This document shows, one piece after another, positions 1 through 8,615 of a stretch of DNA of 64,000 nt. This DNA comes from BOG-908 sp963751795 (GTDB taxonomy: Bacteria > Pseudomonadota > Alphaproteobacteria > Acetobacterales > Acetobacteraceae). The notes under the pieces are model-generated. The model saw only the letters and a program-made list of their open reading frames with translations, was not told the DNA's origin and ran no database searches. A program made the translations under genes and the position numbers. Numbering within the stretch: the first letter of the stretch is position 1; each line of letters opens with the position of its first letter. The stretch is from the NCBI GenBank assembly GCA_963751795.1, contig CAVVVI010000002.1, positions 434,001 through 498,000 of the forward strand. The letters are read 5' to 3'.

Positions 1-195
1 ATCGTTGGCGGTGCGCACGCGTGCAGGGTCGCCGCCGGCTGCGCGGATCAGCCCGCTGGCGGCCCCTTCCTCGTCATCCAGCAGCGCCTTGAGCAGGTGC
101 TCCGGTGTCAGCCGCTGGTGGTAGTCGCGAATGGCGATGGTTTGCGCAGCCTGCAGGAATCCCCGCGTGCGCTCGGTGAGTTTCTCGATGTCCAT
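1..195 (-). CDS. clpB: ATP-dependent chaperone ClpB, N-terminal fragment (cut by window edge)
   Basis: The reverse strand from position 195 encodes 65 residues beginning MDIEKLTERTRGFLQAAQ, followed by a TPEHLLKALLDDEEG-type stretch. This is the start of the Clp N-domain of ClpB, the Hsp104-type disaggregase that works with DnaK to rescue aggregated proteins in the cytoplasm. The RGF, TPEHLL and DDEEG signatures match ClpB rather than ClpA or ClpC. The AAA+ modules and the middle domain lie beyond the left edge, so neither ATPase site can be checked. No disruption is visible in the part present. Only the family assignment is supported by this fragment. Confidence 0.88.
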   Translation of the reverse strand, partial: MDIEKLTERTRGFLQAAQTIAIRDYHQRLTPEHLLKALLDDEEGAASGLIRAAGGDPARVRTAND

Positions 196-356
196 ATCCG
201 TGTGTCCCTATCAGGCGACAATGTGGGCGCCCCTGGAAGGCGGCGTTGTGCGAGATTTGGGAGCGCGGCGCAGGCGGCTCAAGGATGGGCAGCGGTTTTG
301 CCGGCAGACCGGCCATGCGGCGTTCGCCGGGGATCGGCCGGCATCGGCCTGCGCCG

Positions 357-974
357 TCAGGCGTGGCCGGCCGTGCCGGAAAGCAGCATCGGGTTCACCT
401 TGAGGATGCCCATTGCGCGGCGCCACTTCGTCTCGTGGTCGCCGTCGAACAGGATATCCACGCTGGCGGGGGCGGACAGCCAGGCGTTCTCGCCCATCTC
501 TCGGTCGAGCTGGCCCGGCCCCCAGCCGGCATAGCCAAGCGCCAGCAGCCCGCGCTCCGGCCCGCCGCCATCGGCGATGGATTTCAGCACGTCGAGGCTG
601 GCGGTCAGCGCGATCTGCGGGTCCACCAGCAGGCTGCCGTCGCCGGTCCAGTCGGTGGTGTGCAGCACGAAGCCGCGCGCCGCATCCATCGGGCCGCCGC
701 GGAACAGGTCGATGGCGCGCACGGGCGGCTTGGGGGTGACGTCGAGCTGTTCGAGCAGGTCGCCGAAGCTGGGGCTGGCGAGCGGACGGTTCAGCACGAT
801 GCCCATGGCACCTTCCGGCGTGTGGGCGCACACGTAGATCACCGCCTGAGCGAAGTGCGGCGTGCTCATGCCCGGCATGGCGATGAGCAGCTGCCCGGTG
901 AGCAGGCCTTCGCCCGGCTCGGCATCGGCCATGATATCGTCGGCCGTGACGGGTGCTACCTTGCGCCTGGCCAT
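357..974 (-). CDS. YqgE/AlgH family protein (DUF179)
   Basis: This 205-residue protein has the hallmarks of the UPF0301/YqgE family: an early LTGQLLIAMPGM segment, then VICAHTPEGAMGIVLNRPL-like text around residues 48-66 (read here as YVCAHTPEGAMGIVLNRPL), and an LALGYAGWGPGQLDRE motif near residue 145. Family members are about 185-200 residues, so the length is normal, with a short N-terminal extension. AlgH was named as a regulator of alginate in Pseudomonas, but the biochemical role of the family is not established. The gene lies 161 bases upstream of clpB on the same strand and is divergent from the peroxiredoxin gene. The start at 974 is preceded by a purine-rich GAGGAC stretch. Function should be treated as unknown. 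Confidence 0.85.
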   Translation of the reverse strand: MARRKVAPVTADDIMADAEPGEGLLTGQLLIAMPGMSTPHFAQAVIYVCAHTPEGAMGIVLNRPLASPSFGDLLEQLDVTPKPPVRAIDLFRGGPMDAARGFVLHTTDWTGDGSLLVDPQIALTASLDVLKSIADGGGPERGLLALGYAGWGPGQLDREMGENAWLSAPASVDILFDGDHETKWRRAMGILKVNPMLLSGTAGHA

Positions 975-1108
975 GGAATACGCGGTCCTCGTCCTCGGTT
1001 CGGCTATTGCACATGGGACGCGGCAAGCGGCCCGCCAGCCGTCCCCGGTGACAGAGCGTAACCGAGTGGCTAGAGGTTCCGGGCAAAACCTGCGCGGAGC
1101 CCACCACG

Positions 1109-1588
1109 ATGATCAAGCAAGGCGACACCCTTCCGAGCATGAAGCTGATGCAGGCCACGCCGGAGGGCCCGCGCGAGCTCTCGACCGAGGATCTGTTCCG
1201 CGGCAAGCGCGTGGTGCTGTTCGCCGTGCCGGGCGCCTTCACACCGACCTGCTCGGCGCGGCATCTGCCGGGCTTCAACGAGAACCTGGCCGCGTTCCAG
1301 GCCAAGGGCATCGACACGGTGGCGTGCCTGGCCGTCAACGACGCCTTCGTGATGGGCGCCTGGGCAAAAACCCAGGAGATCCGGCCCGAGATCGTGATGC
1401 TCGCGGACGGTTCGGCGCAGTTCACCCAGGCGCTGGGGCTGGAGCTGGACCTGGTGGCGCGCGGCATGGGCGTGCGCAGCCAGCGTTTCGCGCTGGTGGC
1501 TGACGACATGAAGGTGACGCATCTGGCCATCGAGCAGCCGGGCGATTTCGACGTGAGCCGCGCCGAGGCGGTGCTGGCCAGCTTGTAG
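1109..1588 (+). CDS. Peroxiredoxin, Prx5/hybrid-peroxiredoxin type
   Basis: This 159-residue protein is a thiol peroxidase of the AhpC/TSA superfamily, Prx5 group, reducing hydrogen peroxide and alkyl hydroperoxides in the cytoplasm. The peroxidatic cysteine is Cys48 in the PGAFTPTCSARHLPGF motif, the signature of the Prx5 branch. The conserved VNDAFVMGAW segment follows near residue 73. The length matches stand-alone Prx5 proteins, and there is no fused glutaredoxin. The start at 1109 has GGAG at 1096-1099, nine bases upstream. It is divergent from yqgE across a 134-base gap that must hold both promoters; no operator was recognised there. The identity of the electron donor cannot be told from the sequence. 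Confidence 0.9.
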   Translation: MIKQGDTLPSMKLMQATPEGPRELSTEDLFRGKRVVLFAVPGAFTPTCSARHLPGFNENLAAFQAKGIDTVACLAVNDAFVMGAWAKTQEIRPEIVMLADGSAQFTQALGLELDLVARGMGVRSQRFALVADDMKVTHLAIEQPGDFDVSRAEAVLASL

Positions 1589-1720
1589 GCGCCACAACCC
1601 TGAATAGAAAAACTTGCCGTTGTTCCCGCGGCGTTCCCTTCACAGGCAGAGTTCTTTCCGCAATGTAACCTGAGGTTGTCCCGACATCGGCATCATGCAC
1701 GCGGCGGGAGGCGAGCGGAG

Positions 1721-2677
1721 GTGCCGGTGGAACAGGGCTGGGTCTATGTGCTGGTGAACTCGTCGATGCCGGGCGTCGTCAAGGTGGGCCGCACGGCACG
1801 GCGGCCGCTGGACCGCGCCGCCGAGCTCTCAGGGCTGACCGCGGTGCCGGTGCCCTTCGTGGTGGCCTACGAGCAGGCGTTTGCCGATTGCCATGAAGCC
1901 GAGCGGGCCATCCACGCGCGGCTGGATGCGGCCGGGCTGCGGCTGGTGGGCAACCGCGAGTTCTTTCGCGGCGCCGCTTCCGACATCATCCGGGTGGTCG
2001 TCGAGATTGCGACCGGCGAGGCCGGGCCGGCCGTGCCGCTGCCGGGCGAGACGGCGGCGGCGCTGATGGCGGCCGGCGACCGCGCGCTGGCCGGATTGGG
2101 CGACGCGCTGCAGGATACCGCCGAGGCGGTGCGCTGCTACAAGCTGGCCGCCGCACGCGGCGCTCCCGAGGCGCATCAGCGGCTGGGCCGCATCTACGTG
2201 GCGCTGTATGCGGCGCGCGGCGGATCCGCCCATCGCCGGCGCGCGCTGGCACAGCTGAAGGAGGGCGTGCGGCGCGGCGACGTGCAGTGCTACGGCGAGA
2301 TGGCTGAGCTGTTCGCGCTCGACGGACACGCCATGAACGTGGCCAAGCTCTGGTCGCTGTATTTCCGCTCCGGCCAGCCGGACGGCAGTGCGCGGGCCGC
2401 CGAGGCGTGCTGCCGCTACATCGCGCACTGCCTGTCGCTCGGCACGGCGCCCGACCACCTGCCGGCGCTGCGCAGGGGGGCCGGCGCGATGCTGGAGGCG
2501 CTGCTGGCCGAGATGGACCGGGTGCGCGGCGAGCCCGAGGCGCGGCGGCGCGTGGCGGTGGTGCTGCGGTGGGTGTACGCCCAGTTGGTGGACCGGCCGG
2601 AGCCGGTGCGCCAGGGCCGCGCGCTGGTGTTCGGCAGGCGGCGTGGCGCATCGGCACTGGCGCACGCCGCGGGCTAG
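1721..2677 (+). CDS. GIY-YIG-like (T5orf172/MUG113) domain protein with Sel1-type repeats
   Basis: The N-terminal ~90 residues show a WVYVLVNSSMPGVVKVGRT motif, then an R-x3-EL segment, an E-x3-H helix and a REFF motif. This is the pattern of the T5orf172/MUG113 branch of GIY-YIG-like nuclease domains. Residues ~110-230 contain helical repeats of Sel1 type (AVRCYKLAAARGAPEAHQRLG). The combination is unusual; whether the domain is a nuclease or a binding module is unknown. The open frame extends to a TTG at 1676, but GTG codons at 1721 (GGGAGG at 1706-1711) and 1727 (GGAGG at 1717-1721) have far better ribosome sites. I chose 1721, giving 318 residues. The gene stands alone, downstream of the peroxiredoxin. 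Confidence 0.7.
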   Translation: MPVEQGWVYVLVNSSMPGVVKVGRTARRPLDRAAELSGLTAVPVPFVVAYEQAFADCHEAERAIHARLDAAGLRLVGNREFFRGAASDIIRVVVEIATGEAGPAVPLPGETAAALMAAGDRALAGLGDALQDTAEAVRCYKLAAARGAPEAHQRLGRIYVALYAARGGSAHRRRALAQLKEGVRRGDVQCYGEMAELFALDGHAMNVAKLWSLYFRSGQPDGSARAAEACCRYIAHCLSLGTAPDHLPALRRGAGAMLEALLAEMDRVRGEPEARRRVAVVLRWVYAQLVDRPEPVRQGRALVFGRRRGASALAHAAG

Positions 2678-2866
2678 CGCCGGCCGGCCGGCGTTGTGCC
2701 CGCAAAGTGTTTCGCCCGCGGCCCGGGATACTTGCCGGAAATGACCGCGTGCCCGGCAGCGATCGCCTGAACGGCACAATTTGGCGACCCTGCGTTGTGC
2801 AACCCCCCGACCGGCTCTAGCTGACAAGAGAACGGGGCCCAGAACCCCCAGCGAAGGACGGCGCCG

Positions 2867-5800
2867 ATGGATGTTGAGCCCGCGACGATGGACGTGCTGC
2901 AGGAGCCGAAGCTGCGGCTGCAACCGGCCCCGGTGACGCTCGACGACCGCTACGCCCGCTTCGACGGCCGGGTGTTCCTGACCGGCATTCAGGCGCTGGT
3001 GCGCCTGCCGCTGCTGCAGCGCCGGCGCGATCGCGCAGCCGGGCTGAACACGGCGGGCTTCATCAGCGGTTATCGCGGCAGCCCGCTTGGTGGCTACGAC
3101 CTGGCGCTGTGGAGCGCCAAGAAGCATCTCGACGCGCACGACATCGTCTTCCAGCCCGGCATCAACGAGGATTTGGCCGCTACCGCCGTGTGGGGCAGCC
3201 AGCAGGTCGGCCTGCTGCCCGGCGCGCGGCATGATGGCGTGTTCGGCCTGTGGTACGGCAAGGGCCCGGGCGTGGACCGTTCGGCGGACGTGCTGAAGCA
3301 TGCGAGCTATGCCGGCACCCCGGCGCTGGGCGGTGCGATCGCGCTGTGCGGCGATGATCACGGCGCACGCTCCTCCACGCTGGCCCATCAGAGCGACCTG
3401 GCGCTGATCCATTTCGGCATGCCGGTGCTCAACCCGAGCACGGTGGAGGAGCTGGTGAGCTTCGGCCTGTCGGCCTGGGCGATCAGCCGTTACAGCGGCT
3501 GCTGGATGGGCATGAAGGCGCTGACCGACACGGTGGAGGGCGGCGCCTCCATCCCGGCCGACATGGATACGCTGCCCTTCGTGCTGCCCACGGATTTCGA
3601 GATGCCGCCGGGCGGGCTCAATCTGCGCGCCCGCCAGGGCAGCGCGCTGGACATCGAGGCGCGGCATTTCGAGCAGCGCCATCCGGCCGCCCAGGCCTGG
3701 GTGCGTGCCAACAACCTGGACCGTGTGGCGTGGGGCAGTGCGCGGCGTAACCGGCTGGGGCTGGTGAGCACGGGCAAGGCCTATCTGGACGTGATCGAGG
3801 CGCTGCGCGGCCTCGGGCTGGACGAGGCGCGCTGCACCAGCCTCGGCATCGCGGTGTACAAGGTGGGCATGGTGTGGCCGCTCGAGCCGCAGCGCCTGCG
3901 CGCCTTTGCCGGGACGTGCGACGAGATTTTCGTGATCGAGGAGAAGCACCCGATCATCGAGGACCAGATTTCGACCATCCTGTACAACCAGCCGGCGGAT
4001 CTGCGCCCGCGGCTGACCGGCAAGCTGGACGAGCAGACGCGGCCGCTGCTGCGCGAGGTGGGCGAGCTGGACCCCGACCTGCTGCTGCACGTGATCGCCG
4101 GCCGCCTGCGCGGCCGCATCGAGGACGACGCGCTGCGCGCGCGCTTCGACAGCATCAAGCCGCTGCAGACCGGCATCCCGACCATCTCGTTCGGCACGCA
4201 GGATCTGCTGCGGCCGCCGAGCTTCTGTGCCGGCTGCCCGCACAACACATCGACGGTGATTCCCGAAGGCTCGGTCGCCAGCGCCGGCATCGGCTGCCAC
4301 ATCATGGCGGCCAACATGCCGGAGCGGAACACCATGGGCGCCACGCACATGGGCGGCGAGGGTGCGCAGTGGATCGGCCAGGCGCCGTTCACCACCACGC
4401 CGCACATCTTCCAGAATTTGGGCGACGGCACCTACTTCCACTCCGGCCTGCTGGCGGTGCGGGCGGCCATCGCGGCCAAGTCGCGCATCACCTACAAGAT
4501 CCTGCTCAACGGCGCGATCGCGATGACCGGCGGGCAGACGGTTGAGGGCGAGCAGTTCGCCGGCCAGATCACCGGCCCGCATGTGGCCGCCCAGCTGACG
4601 GCCGAGGGCTGCGAGCGCGTGGCGCTGGTCAGCGACGACGTGAGCCGCCACAACCGGGCGGATTATCCGCCGGCAGTGACGTTCCATCCGCGTGAGGATC
4701 TGGACGCCGTGCAGCGCGAACTGCGCGAATTCGACGGCGTCAGTGCCATCATCTACGAGCAGGCCTGTGCCACCGAGAGCCGCCGCATGCGCAAGCGCGG
4801 CACGCTGGCCGATCCGAACGAGCGGCTGTTCATCCACCCCGAGGTTTGCGAGGGGTGCGGCGATTGCGGCGTGCAGTCCAACTGCATCGCCATCGAGCCG
4901 CTGGAGACCGCACTGGGCCGCAAGCGCCGCATCAACCAGACGGTGTGCAACAAGGATTTCTCCTGCGCAAAGGGGCTGTGCCCCAGCTTCATTACCGTGG
5001 TGGGCGGCAAGGTGCGTGCGCGGCCCGAGGGCGAGGACGGTGCCGATCCGCTGGCGCCCCCCTCCCTGCAAGGCGAGCAGGCGCTGATCGCCGGCCTGCC
5101 GGAGCCCGAGCTGCCGCGCATCGGCGAGGTGTACAACATGCTGCTGGCCGGCATTGGCGGGCAGGGCGTGGTGACCGTCGCGGCGCTGCTCGGCATGGCG
5201 GCGCATCTGCAGGGGCTGCTGCTGACCGTGCTGGACAATTCCGGTCTGGCGCAGCGCAACGGCTCGGTGACCAGCCATCTGCGGCTGGGCGACGGCGCCG
5301 AGCGCCACTCGCCGCGTATCCCCAATGGCGACGTGGATCTGGTGATCGGCGCCGACCCGATGGTGGTGGCGATCCCCGAGACGCTGGCCAAGCTCGGCCA
5401 TGGCCGCAGCGCGGTGCTGCTGAACCGCTTCGTCTCGCCGAACGCCAGCTTCGCGCGCAATGCCGACCTGGATCTGAGCTTCGATCCGCTGCTGGCGCGG
5501 GTGATGCCGCGCGCCGATCAGGAGCGGGTGATGAGCATCGATGCCACGCGCATCGCCCAGGTGATGCTGGGCAATGCGGTGGGGGCCAATCTGTTCCTGG
5601 TGGGCTATGCCTGGCAGCGCGGGCTGATCCCGCTGCGCGCCGAGCACATCATGCGCGCCATCGAGCTGAACCGCACCGAGATCGCGATGAACAAGCGGGC
5701 CTTCGGGCTGGGCCGCATCGCCGCGGCACGCCCCGATCTGGCCGCCGCCTGGCTGCGCGGCCACGAAGAGGTGCGTATCCCCGACACGCTGGGCGATTTG

Positions 5801-6427
5801 CTGGCCGACCGCATGCCGCGGCTGCGCGCCTGGGGCGGCGACGCGCATGCCAACCGCTACCGTGCGCTGGTGGCGCGCGTGGAGGCGGCCGAAGCCAAGC
5901 TGCCGGGCGCCGACGGCCGGCTGTCGCGCGCGGTGGCGCAGGTTGCGGCCAAGCTGATGAGCTACAAGGACGAGTACGAGGTGGGCCGGCTGATGAGCGA
6001 TCCGGCCACGTTGCAGCGCCTGCGCGAGAACTTCGAAGGCGATTTCGAGGTGGTGTACAATCTGGCACCGCCGCTGTTCAGCAAGCGCGATGCGCGCACC
6101 GGCCGCCCGGCCAAGCGGCGCTTCGGCGCCAGCATGGGCCGGGGCTTCGCCGTGCTGGCGCGCCTGCGCGGCCTGCGCGGCACGCCGCTGGACGTGTTCG
6201 GCTACGGCGCGCACCGGCGCATGGAGCGGCGGCTGATCGCCGACTACGTGGCTCTGGTGGACCGGGTGCTTGGCCGGCTGGAGGCGGGGAATGTGGCGGC
6301 CGCCGAGGCGGTGCTGCGGGCGCACGACCAGGTACGCGGGTTTGACGTGGTGAAGGAAGCCTCGCTGGCGCGCGTCGAGGCGGCGCTGCCGGGCTTGCTG
6401 GCGGCGTTCGAGAAGGGCGGCTCGTAG
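2867..6427 (+). CDS. Indolepyruvate ferredoxin oxidoreductase family protein (fused alpha/beta subunits)
   Basis: This 1186-residue protein oxidatively decarboxylates 2-oxo acids (indolepyruvate and other aryl pyruvates) to acyl-CoA, using thiamine diphosphate and an electron carrier. Residues ~40-470 form the pyrimidine-binding core, with conserved GYRGSPLGGYD and GPGVDRSADV stretches. The central part (~440-640) carries FCAGCPHNTST and GIGCHIMA, typical of the TPP-binding domain. A cysteine-rich segment (CEGCGDCGVQSNC, then CNKDFSCAKGLCPSF, ~661-706) is the iron-sulfur region. Residues ~757-950 are the gamma/beta-like domain starting LLAGIGGQGVVT. Archaea encode IorA and IorB separately; the single-chain form is common in Proteobacteria. 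The gene is monocistronic, with a 189-base leader in which I see no clear element. Substrate preference is inferred from family only. Confidence 0.9.
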   Translation: MDVEPATMDVLQEPKLRLQPAPVTLDDRYARFDGRVFLTGIQALVRLPLLQRRRDRAAGLNTAGFISGYRGSPLGGYDLALWSAKKHLDAHDIVFQPGINEDLAATAVWGSQQVGLLPGARHDGVFGLWYGKGPGVDRSADVLKHASYAGTPALGGAIALCGDDHGARSSTLAHQSDLALIHFGMPVLNPSTVEELVSFGLSAWAISRYSGCWMGMKALTDTVEGGASIPADMDTLPFVLPTDFEMPPGGLNLRARQGSALDIEARHFEQRHPAAQAWVRANNLDRVAWGSARRNRLGLVSTGKAYLDVIEALRGLGLDEARCTSLGIAVYKVGMVWPLEPQRLRAFAGTCDEIFVIEEKHPIIEDQISTILYNQPADLRPRLTGKLDEQTRPLLREVGELDPDLLLHVIAGRLRGRIEDDALRARFDSIKPLQTGIPTISFGTQDLLRPPSFCAGCPHNTSTVIPEGSVASAGIGCHIMAANMPERNTMGATHMGGEGAQWIGQAPFTTTPHIFQNLGDGTYFHSGLLAVRAAIAAKSRITYKILLNGAIAMTGGQTVEGEQFAGQITGPHVAAQLTAEGCERVALVSDDVSRHNRADYPPAVTFHPREDLDAVQRELREFDGVSAIIYEQACATESRRMRKRGTLADPNERLFIHPEVCEGCGDCGVQSNCIAIEPLETALGRKRRINQTVCNKDFSCAKGLCPSFITVVGGKVRARPEGEDGADPLAPPSLQGEQALIAGLPEPELPRIGEVYNMLLAGIGGQGVVTVAALLGMAAHLQGLLLTVLDNSGLAQRNGSVTSHLRLGDGAERHSPRIPNGDVDLVIGADPMVVAIPETLAKLGHGRSAVLLNRFVSPNASFARNADLDLSFDPLLARVMPRADQERVMSIDATRIAQVMLGNAVGANLFLVGYAWQRGLIPLRAEHIMRAIELNRTEIAMNKRAFGLGRIAAARPDLAAAWLRGHEEVRIPDTLGDLLADRMPRLRAWGGDAHANRYRALVARVEAAEAKLPGADGRLSRAVAQVAAKLMSYKDEYEVGRLMSDPATLQRLRENFEGDFEVVYNLAPPLFSKRDARTGRPAKRRFGASMGRGFAVLARLRGLRGTPLDVFGYGAHRRMERRLIADYVALVDRVLGRLEAGNVAAAEAVLRAHDQVRGFDVVKEASLARVEAALPGLLAAFEKGGS

Positions 6428-6586
6428 CGGCCGGAATGGAAGCGGCATTGCGGGTCGGGTGGCGGAGCCCGGCCGGCAGTGCGCGCGTCTGTTTCGTGCC
6501 CGGGATGATTGCGCGGGGATCGCACCGGTTAACGAACGGACTCGAAAGCGTGCGCGCTTAACCAAGTTTTAGACGCGCCCTGACAT

Positions 6587-6610
6587 CCTGGTTGCAGGTT
6601 CAACCAGGAG
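6587..6610 (+). promoter_or_regulatory. Inverted repeat overlapping the ribosome binding site of the gene at 6619
   Basis: A perfect 8-base inverted repeat (CCTGGTTG at 6587-6594 and CAACCAGG at 6601-6608, 6-base loop) ends inside the AGGAG ribosome binding site at 6606-6610. If formed in the mRNA, the stem would pair with most of the ribosome site, so it could act as a translational switch or a protein-binding site. The same palindrome could instead be a DNA operator near the transcription start. Nothing in the sequence separates these options. Confidence 0.5.
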
Positions 6611-6618
6611 CGCCCCCC

Positions 6619-7404
6619 ATGTTCGCCACCGATCCCGCCGGCCACCACCTTGCCATCATGCCCACCGTGCCGACGGCCGCGGGCGGCAGCTTCGTCAATT
6701 TCGAGGGTGACAGCGTCTCGGGCACCATCAGCATCACCGCCCATACCTGGACCGACGATGCGAGCGGCCTGTTTCATACCGCGACGGACCTGAACGCCGA
6801 GTGGACCGGCTTCTACCAGCAGATGATCGAGGGCCATGGCGCCTCGATGACGCCCGAGCAGCGGCTGGAAGCCCAGGGGCAGGCGATCTTCCTCAATACC
6901 GGGCTGGGCAAGCTGCCGATGGCGCAGCAGGGGGTGATCCGCGAGGACGTGCAGCGCGAGATCGACGTGTTGGGCGCGGCCCAGCGGATCGAGCAGGCGC
7001 AGGGCAGCGCCGGCCCGGCGGCGCCGTTTACCGAGCAGAGCTACTATCAGCTGGCGCGCACCATCCAGGCCAACCCGCAGCTGGAGGAACTGGCCGTGCA
7101 GGGCCACGGCCTGAACCACCCGCCGCTGGCCCGCTATGCCGGCTACACCAACGACGCGCAGAACAACGTGGACAAGACCACCACCTATGTCGGCCGCGGC
7201 CCGGACCATGGCGAGAACGCCATCGCCGGCTTCATGGACGATGCGATCATGTCGCACGCGTGCTTTCCGGTGGTGATGCGCAACGGCCACCTGATCCAGC
7301 TGAACCAGAACGGGCAGCGCGAGCAGAGCCTGGCGGCGCAGGTGAACGTGCTGAACATGACCATGTTCGGCAAGCTGCTGAACGCCAGCGACTTCAAGAG
7401 CTGA
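6619..7404 (+). CDS. Hypothetical protein (unknown family)
   Basis: I do not recognise this 261-residue protein. It has no signal peptide or membrane segment. The N-terminal 45 residues are Gly/Ser/Thr-rich and look beta-structured (GGSFVNFEGDSVSGTISI). The middle is helical and charged, with PEQRLEAQGQAIFL and QREIDVLGAAQRIEQAQG. The C-terminal half contains two Asn/Gly/His-bearing stretches (YTNDAQNNVDKTTTYVGRGP and MSHACFPVVMRNGHLIQ). The ATG at 6619 is preceded by AGGAG eight bases upstream; the frame continues back to a TTG at 6592, but that would put the ribosome site inside the gene. It is flanked by a CtrA-like box and a hairpin upstream and by a convergent terminator downstream, so it looks like a separately regulated single gene. 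Confidence 0.65.
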   Translation: MFATDPAGHHLAIMPTVPTAAGGSFVNFEGDSVSGTISITAHTWTDDASGLFHTATDLNAEWTGFYQQMIEGHGASMTPEQRLEAQGQAIFLNTGLGKLPMAQQGVIREDVQREIDVLGAAQRIEQAQGSAGPAAPFTEQSYYQLARTIQANPQLEELAVQGHGLNHPPLARYAGYTNDAQNNVDKTTTYVGRGPDHGENAIAGFMDDAIMSHACFPVVMRNGHLIQLNQNGQREQSLAAQVNVLNMTMFGKLLNASDFKS

Positions 7405-7421
7405 CGGCGGCTCGGGAGCAG

Positions 7422-7455
7422 GGCGGGTTCGGGGGCTTGCCCCGGCCTGCCCGCC
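7422..7455. terminator. Bidirectional terminator-like hairpin between convergent genes
   Basis: GGCGGG (7422-7427) pairs with CCCGCC (7450-7455), and an inner CGGGG/CCCCG pairing closes the loop. It sits between the stop codon of the hypothetical gene (7404) and the stop codon of the convergent dehydrogenase gene (7455-7457). No long T run follows, so it may act with Rho or only as a 3'-end stabiliser. Confidence 0.5.
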
Positions 7456-8576
7456 TAGCGGGAGGGGTCGATGAGCACCTTGCGGCCGGTCGCCTTGGCC
7501 GCGTAGCCGCGCACGGTCTCCGGACGCAGGGCGTCGGCCAGCGAGATCGTGTCGGTGTAGTGGCTGGCGAAGGTGGTGGTGAGCTCGCGCAGCACGCGCG
7601 CCTGCAGCCGGGCCGCATCGGCCGCACCGATCTTTATCAGGAACGGCGTGACCAGGAAGCCGGTGACTGCCCAGGACAGGCCGAAGCCGCGGTCCAGCAC
7701 GGTGGGCCCGGTGTCGAGCATGCCGTAGATGTACACCTGCTTGAAGGTGGATGAGCCGTAGCGGCTGTAGGCAGTGGCCTTGCGGTTGGCCGCCGCCTCC
7801 ATCGCGTGCAGGATGGTGTTGGCCAGCGTGCCGCCGCCGATGGCGTCGAAGGCGATGGTGGCACCCGTCTCGGCGAGGGCTTCTTCCAGCGTGGCGGCGA
7901 AATCCGGCTGCGTGCTGTCGAGCACGAAGCGGGCGCCGAGGTCGCGCAGGATCTGCGCCTGGGCGGGGCTGCGCACGATGTTGACCAGCGGCACGCCGTC
8001 GGCCAGGCAGATGCGGTTGAGCATCTGGCCGAGATTGGAGGCGGCCGCCGTGTGGACCAGCGCGCTGTGGCCCTCCCGGCGCATGGTCTCGACCATTGCC
8101 AGCGCGGTGAGCGGGTTGACGAATATCGCGGCACCATCGGCCGGTGCCGTGCCTTCCGGCAGTTCCACACAGGACCGCGCCGGCAGCCGGGCGTATTGCG
8201 CGTAGGTGGCGCCACTGCGCAGCGCCACGATGCGGCCCAGCAGATGCTGCGCCTGTGCGCCGGCGGCGACCACGAGCCCGGCGCCCTCGTTGCCCACGGG
8301 CAGCGACTGGCCCAGCCTGGCGCGGACCAGCTTCAGCGCGGCGGGCGGCACGCTGGCGGTCAGCACCGGGCGGCCGGGCGAGCCGCTGTCCTGCAGGGTG
8401 GAGAGATCAGCCGGGCCCAGCAGCAGCCCGAGATCGGACGGATTGACCGGGGCCGCCTGGATCTGCACCAGCACGTCCTCCGGCCCGGGATCGGTCAGCG
8501 TGACCTCGTCCAGGCTGAGCCGAAGCGTGCCCTCTTCGGTGATCAGCGAGCGCAGTTCCAGGCCTTGGCGGGACAT
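7455..8576 (-). CDS. Zinc-binding dehydrogenase family (MDR) oxidoreductase
   Basis: This 373-residue protein belongs to the medium-chain dehydrogenase/reductase superfamily, in the quinone-reductase/alkenal-reductase-like branch. The N-terminal GroES-like domain includes VLVQIQAAPVNPSDLGLL (~36-53) and a GNEGAGLVVAAG segment (~96-107). The Rossmann half follows (~170-300), with HTAAASNLGQMLNRIC where other members have an AAAGGVG-type nucleotide loop. I see no structural-zinc cysteine cluster, so despite the Pfam-style family name it is probably zinc-independent. Its substrate cannot be deduced. It starts 39 bases downstream of infC on the same strand, where many bacteria have rpmI, so it may be cotranscribed with thrS/infC. 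The ATG at 8576 is the only strong start. Confidence 0.8.
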   Translation of the reverse strand: MSRQGLELRSLITEEGTLRLSLDEVTLTDPGPEDVLVQIQAAPVNPSDLGLLLGPADLSTLQDSGSPGRPVLTASVPPAALKLVRARLGQSLPVGNEGAGLVVAAGAQAQHLLGRIVALRSGATYAQYARLPARSCVELPEGTAPADGAAIFVNPLTALAMVETMRREGHSALVHTAAASNLGQMLNRICLADGVPLVNIVRSPAQAQILRDLGARFVLDSTQPDFAATLEEALAETGATIAFDAIGGGTLANTILHAMEAAANRKATAYSRYGSSTFKQVYIYGMLDTGPTVLDRGFGLSWAVTGFLVTPFLIKIGAADAARLQARVLRELTTTFASHYTDTISLADALRPETVRGYAAKATGRKVLIDPSR

Positions 8577-8615
8577 GGGCAGGGCCTTTGCAGGTGAGGG
8601 GCGAGCCGCCGCAGG

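Noticed and set aside
1829..6565. A 1578-codon open frame on the minus strand
   Set aside because: It runs antisense over the GIY-YIG and indolepyruvate oxidoreductase genes, has His/Arg/Gln-rich composition typical of a GC-rich antisense frame and no family motif.
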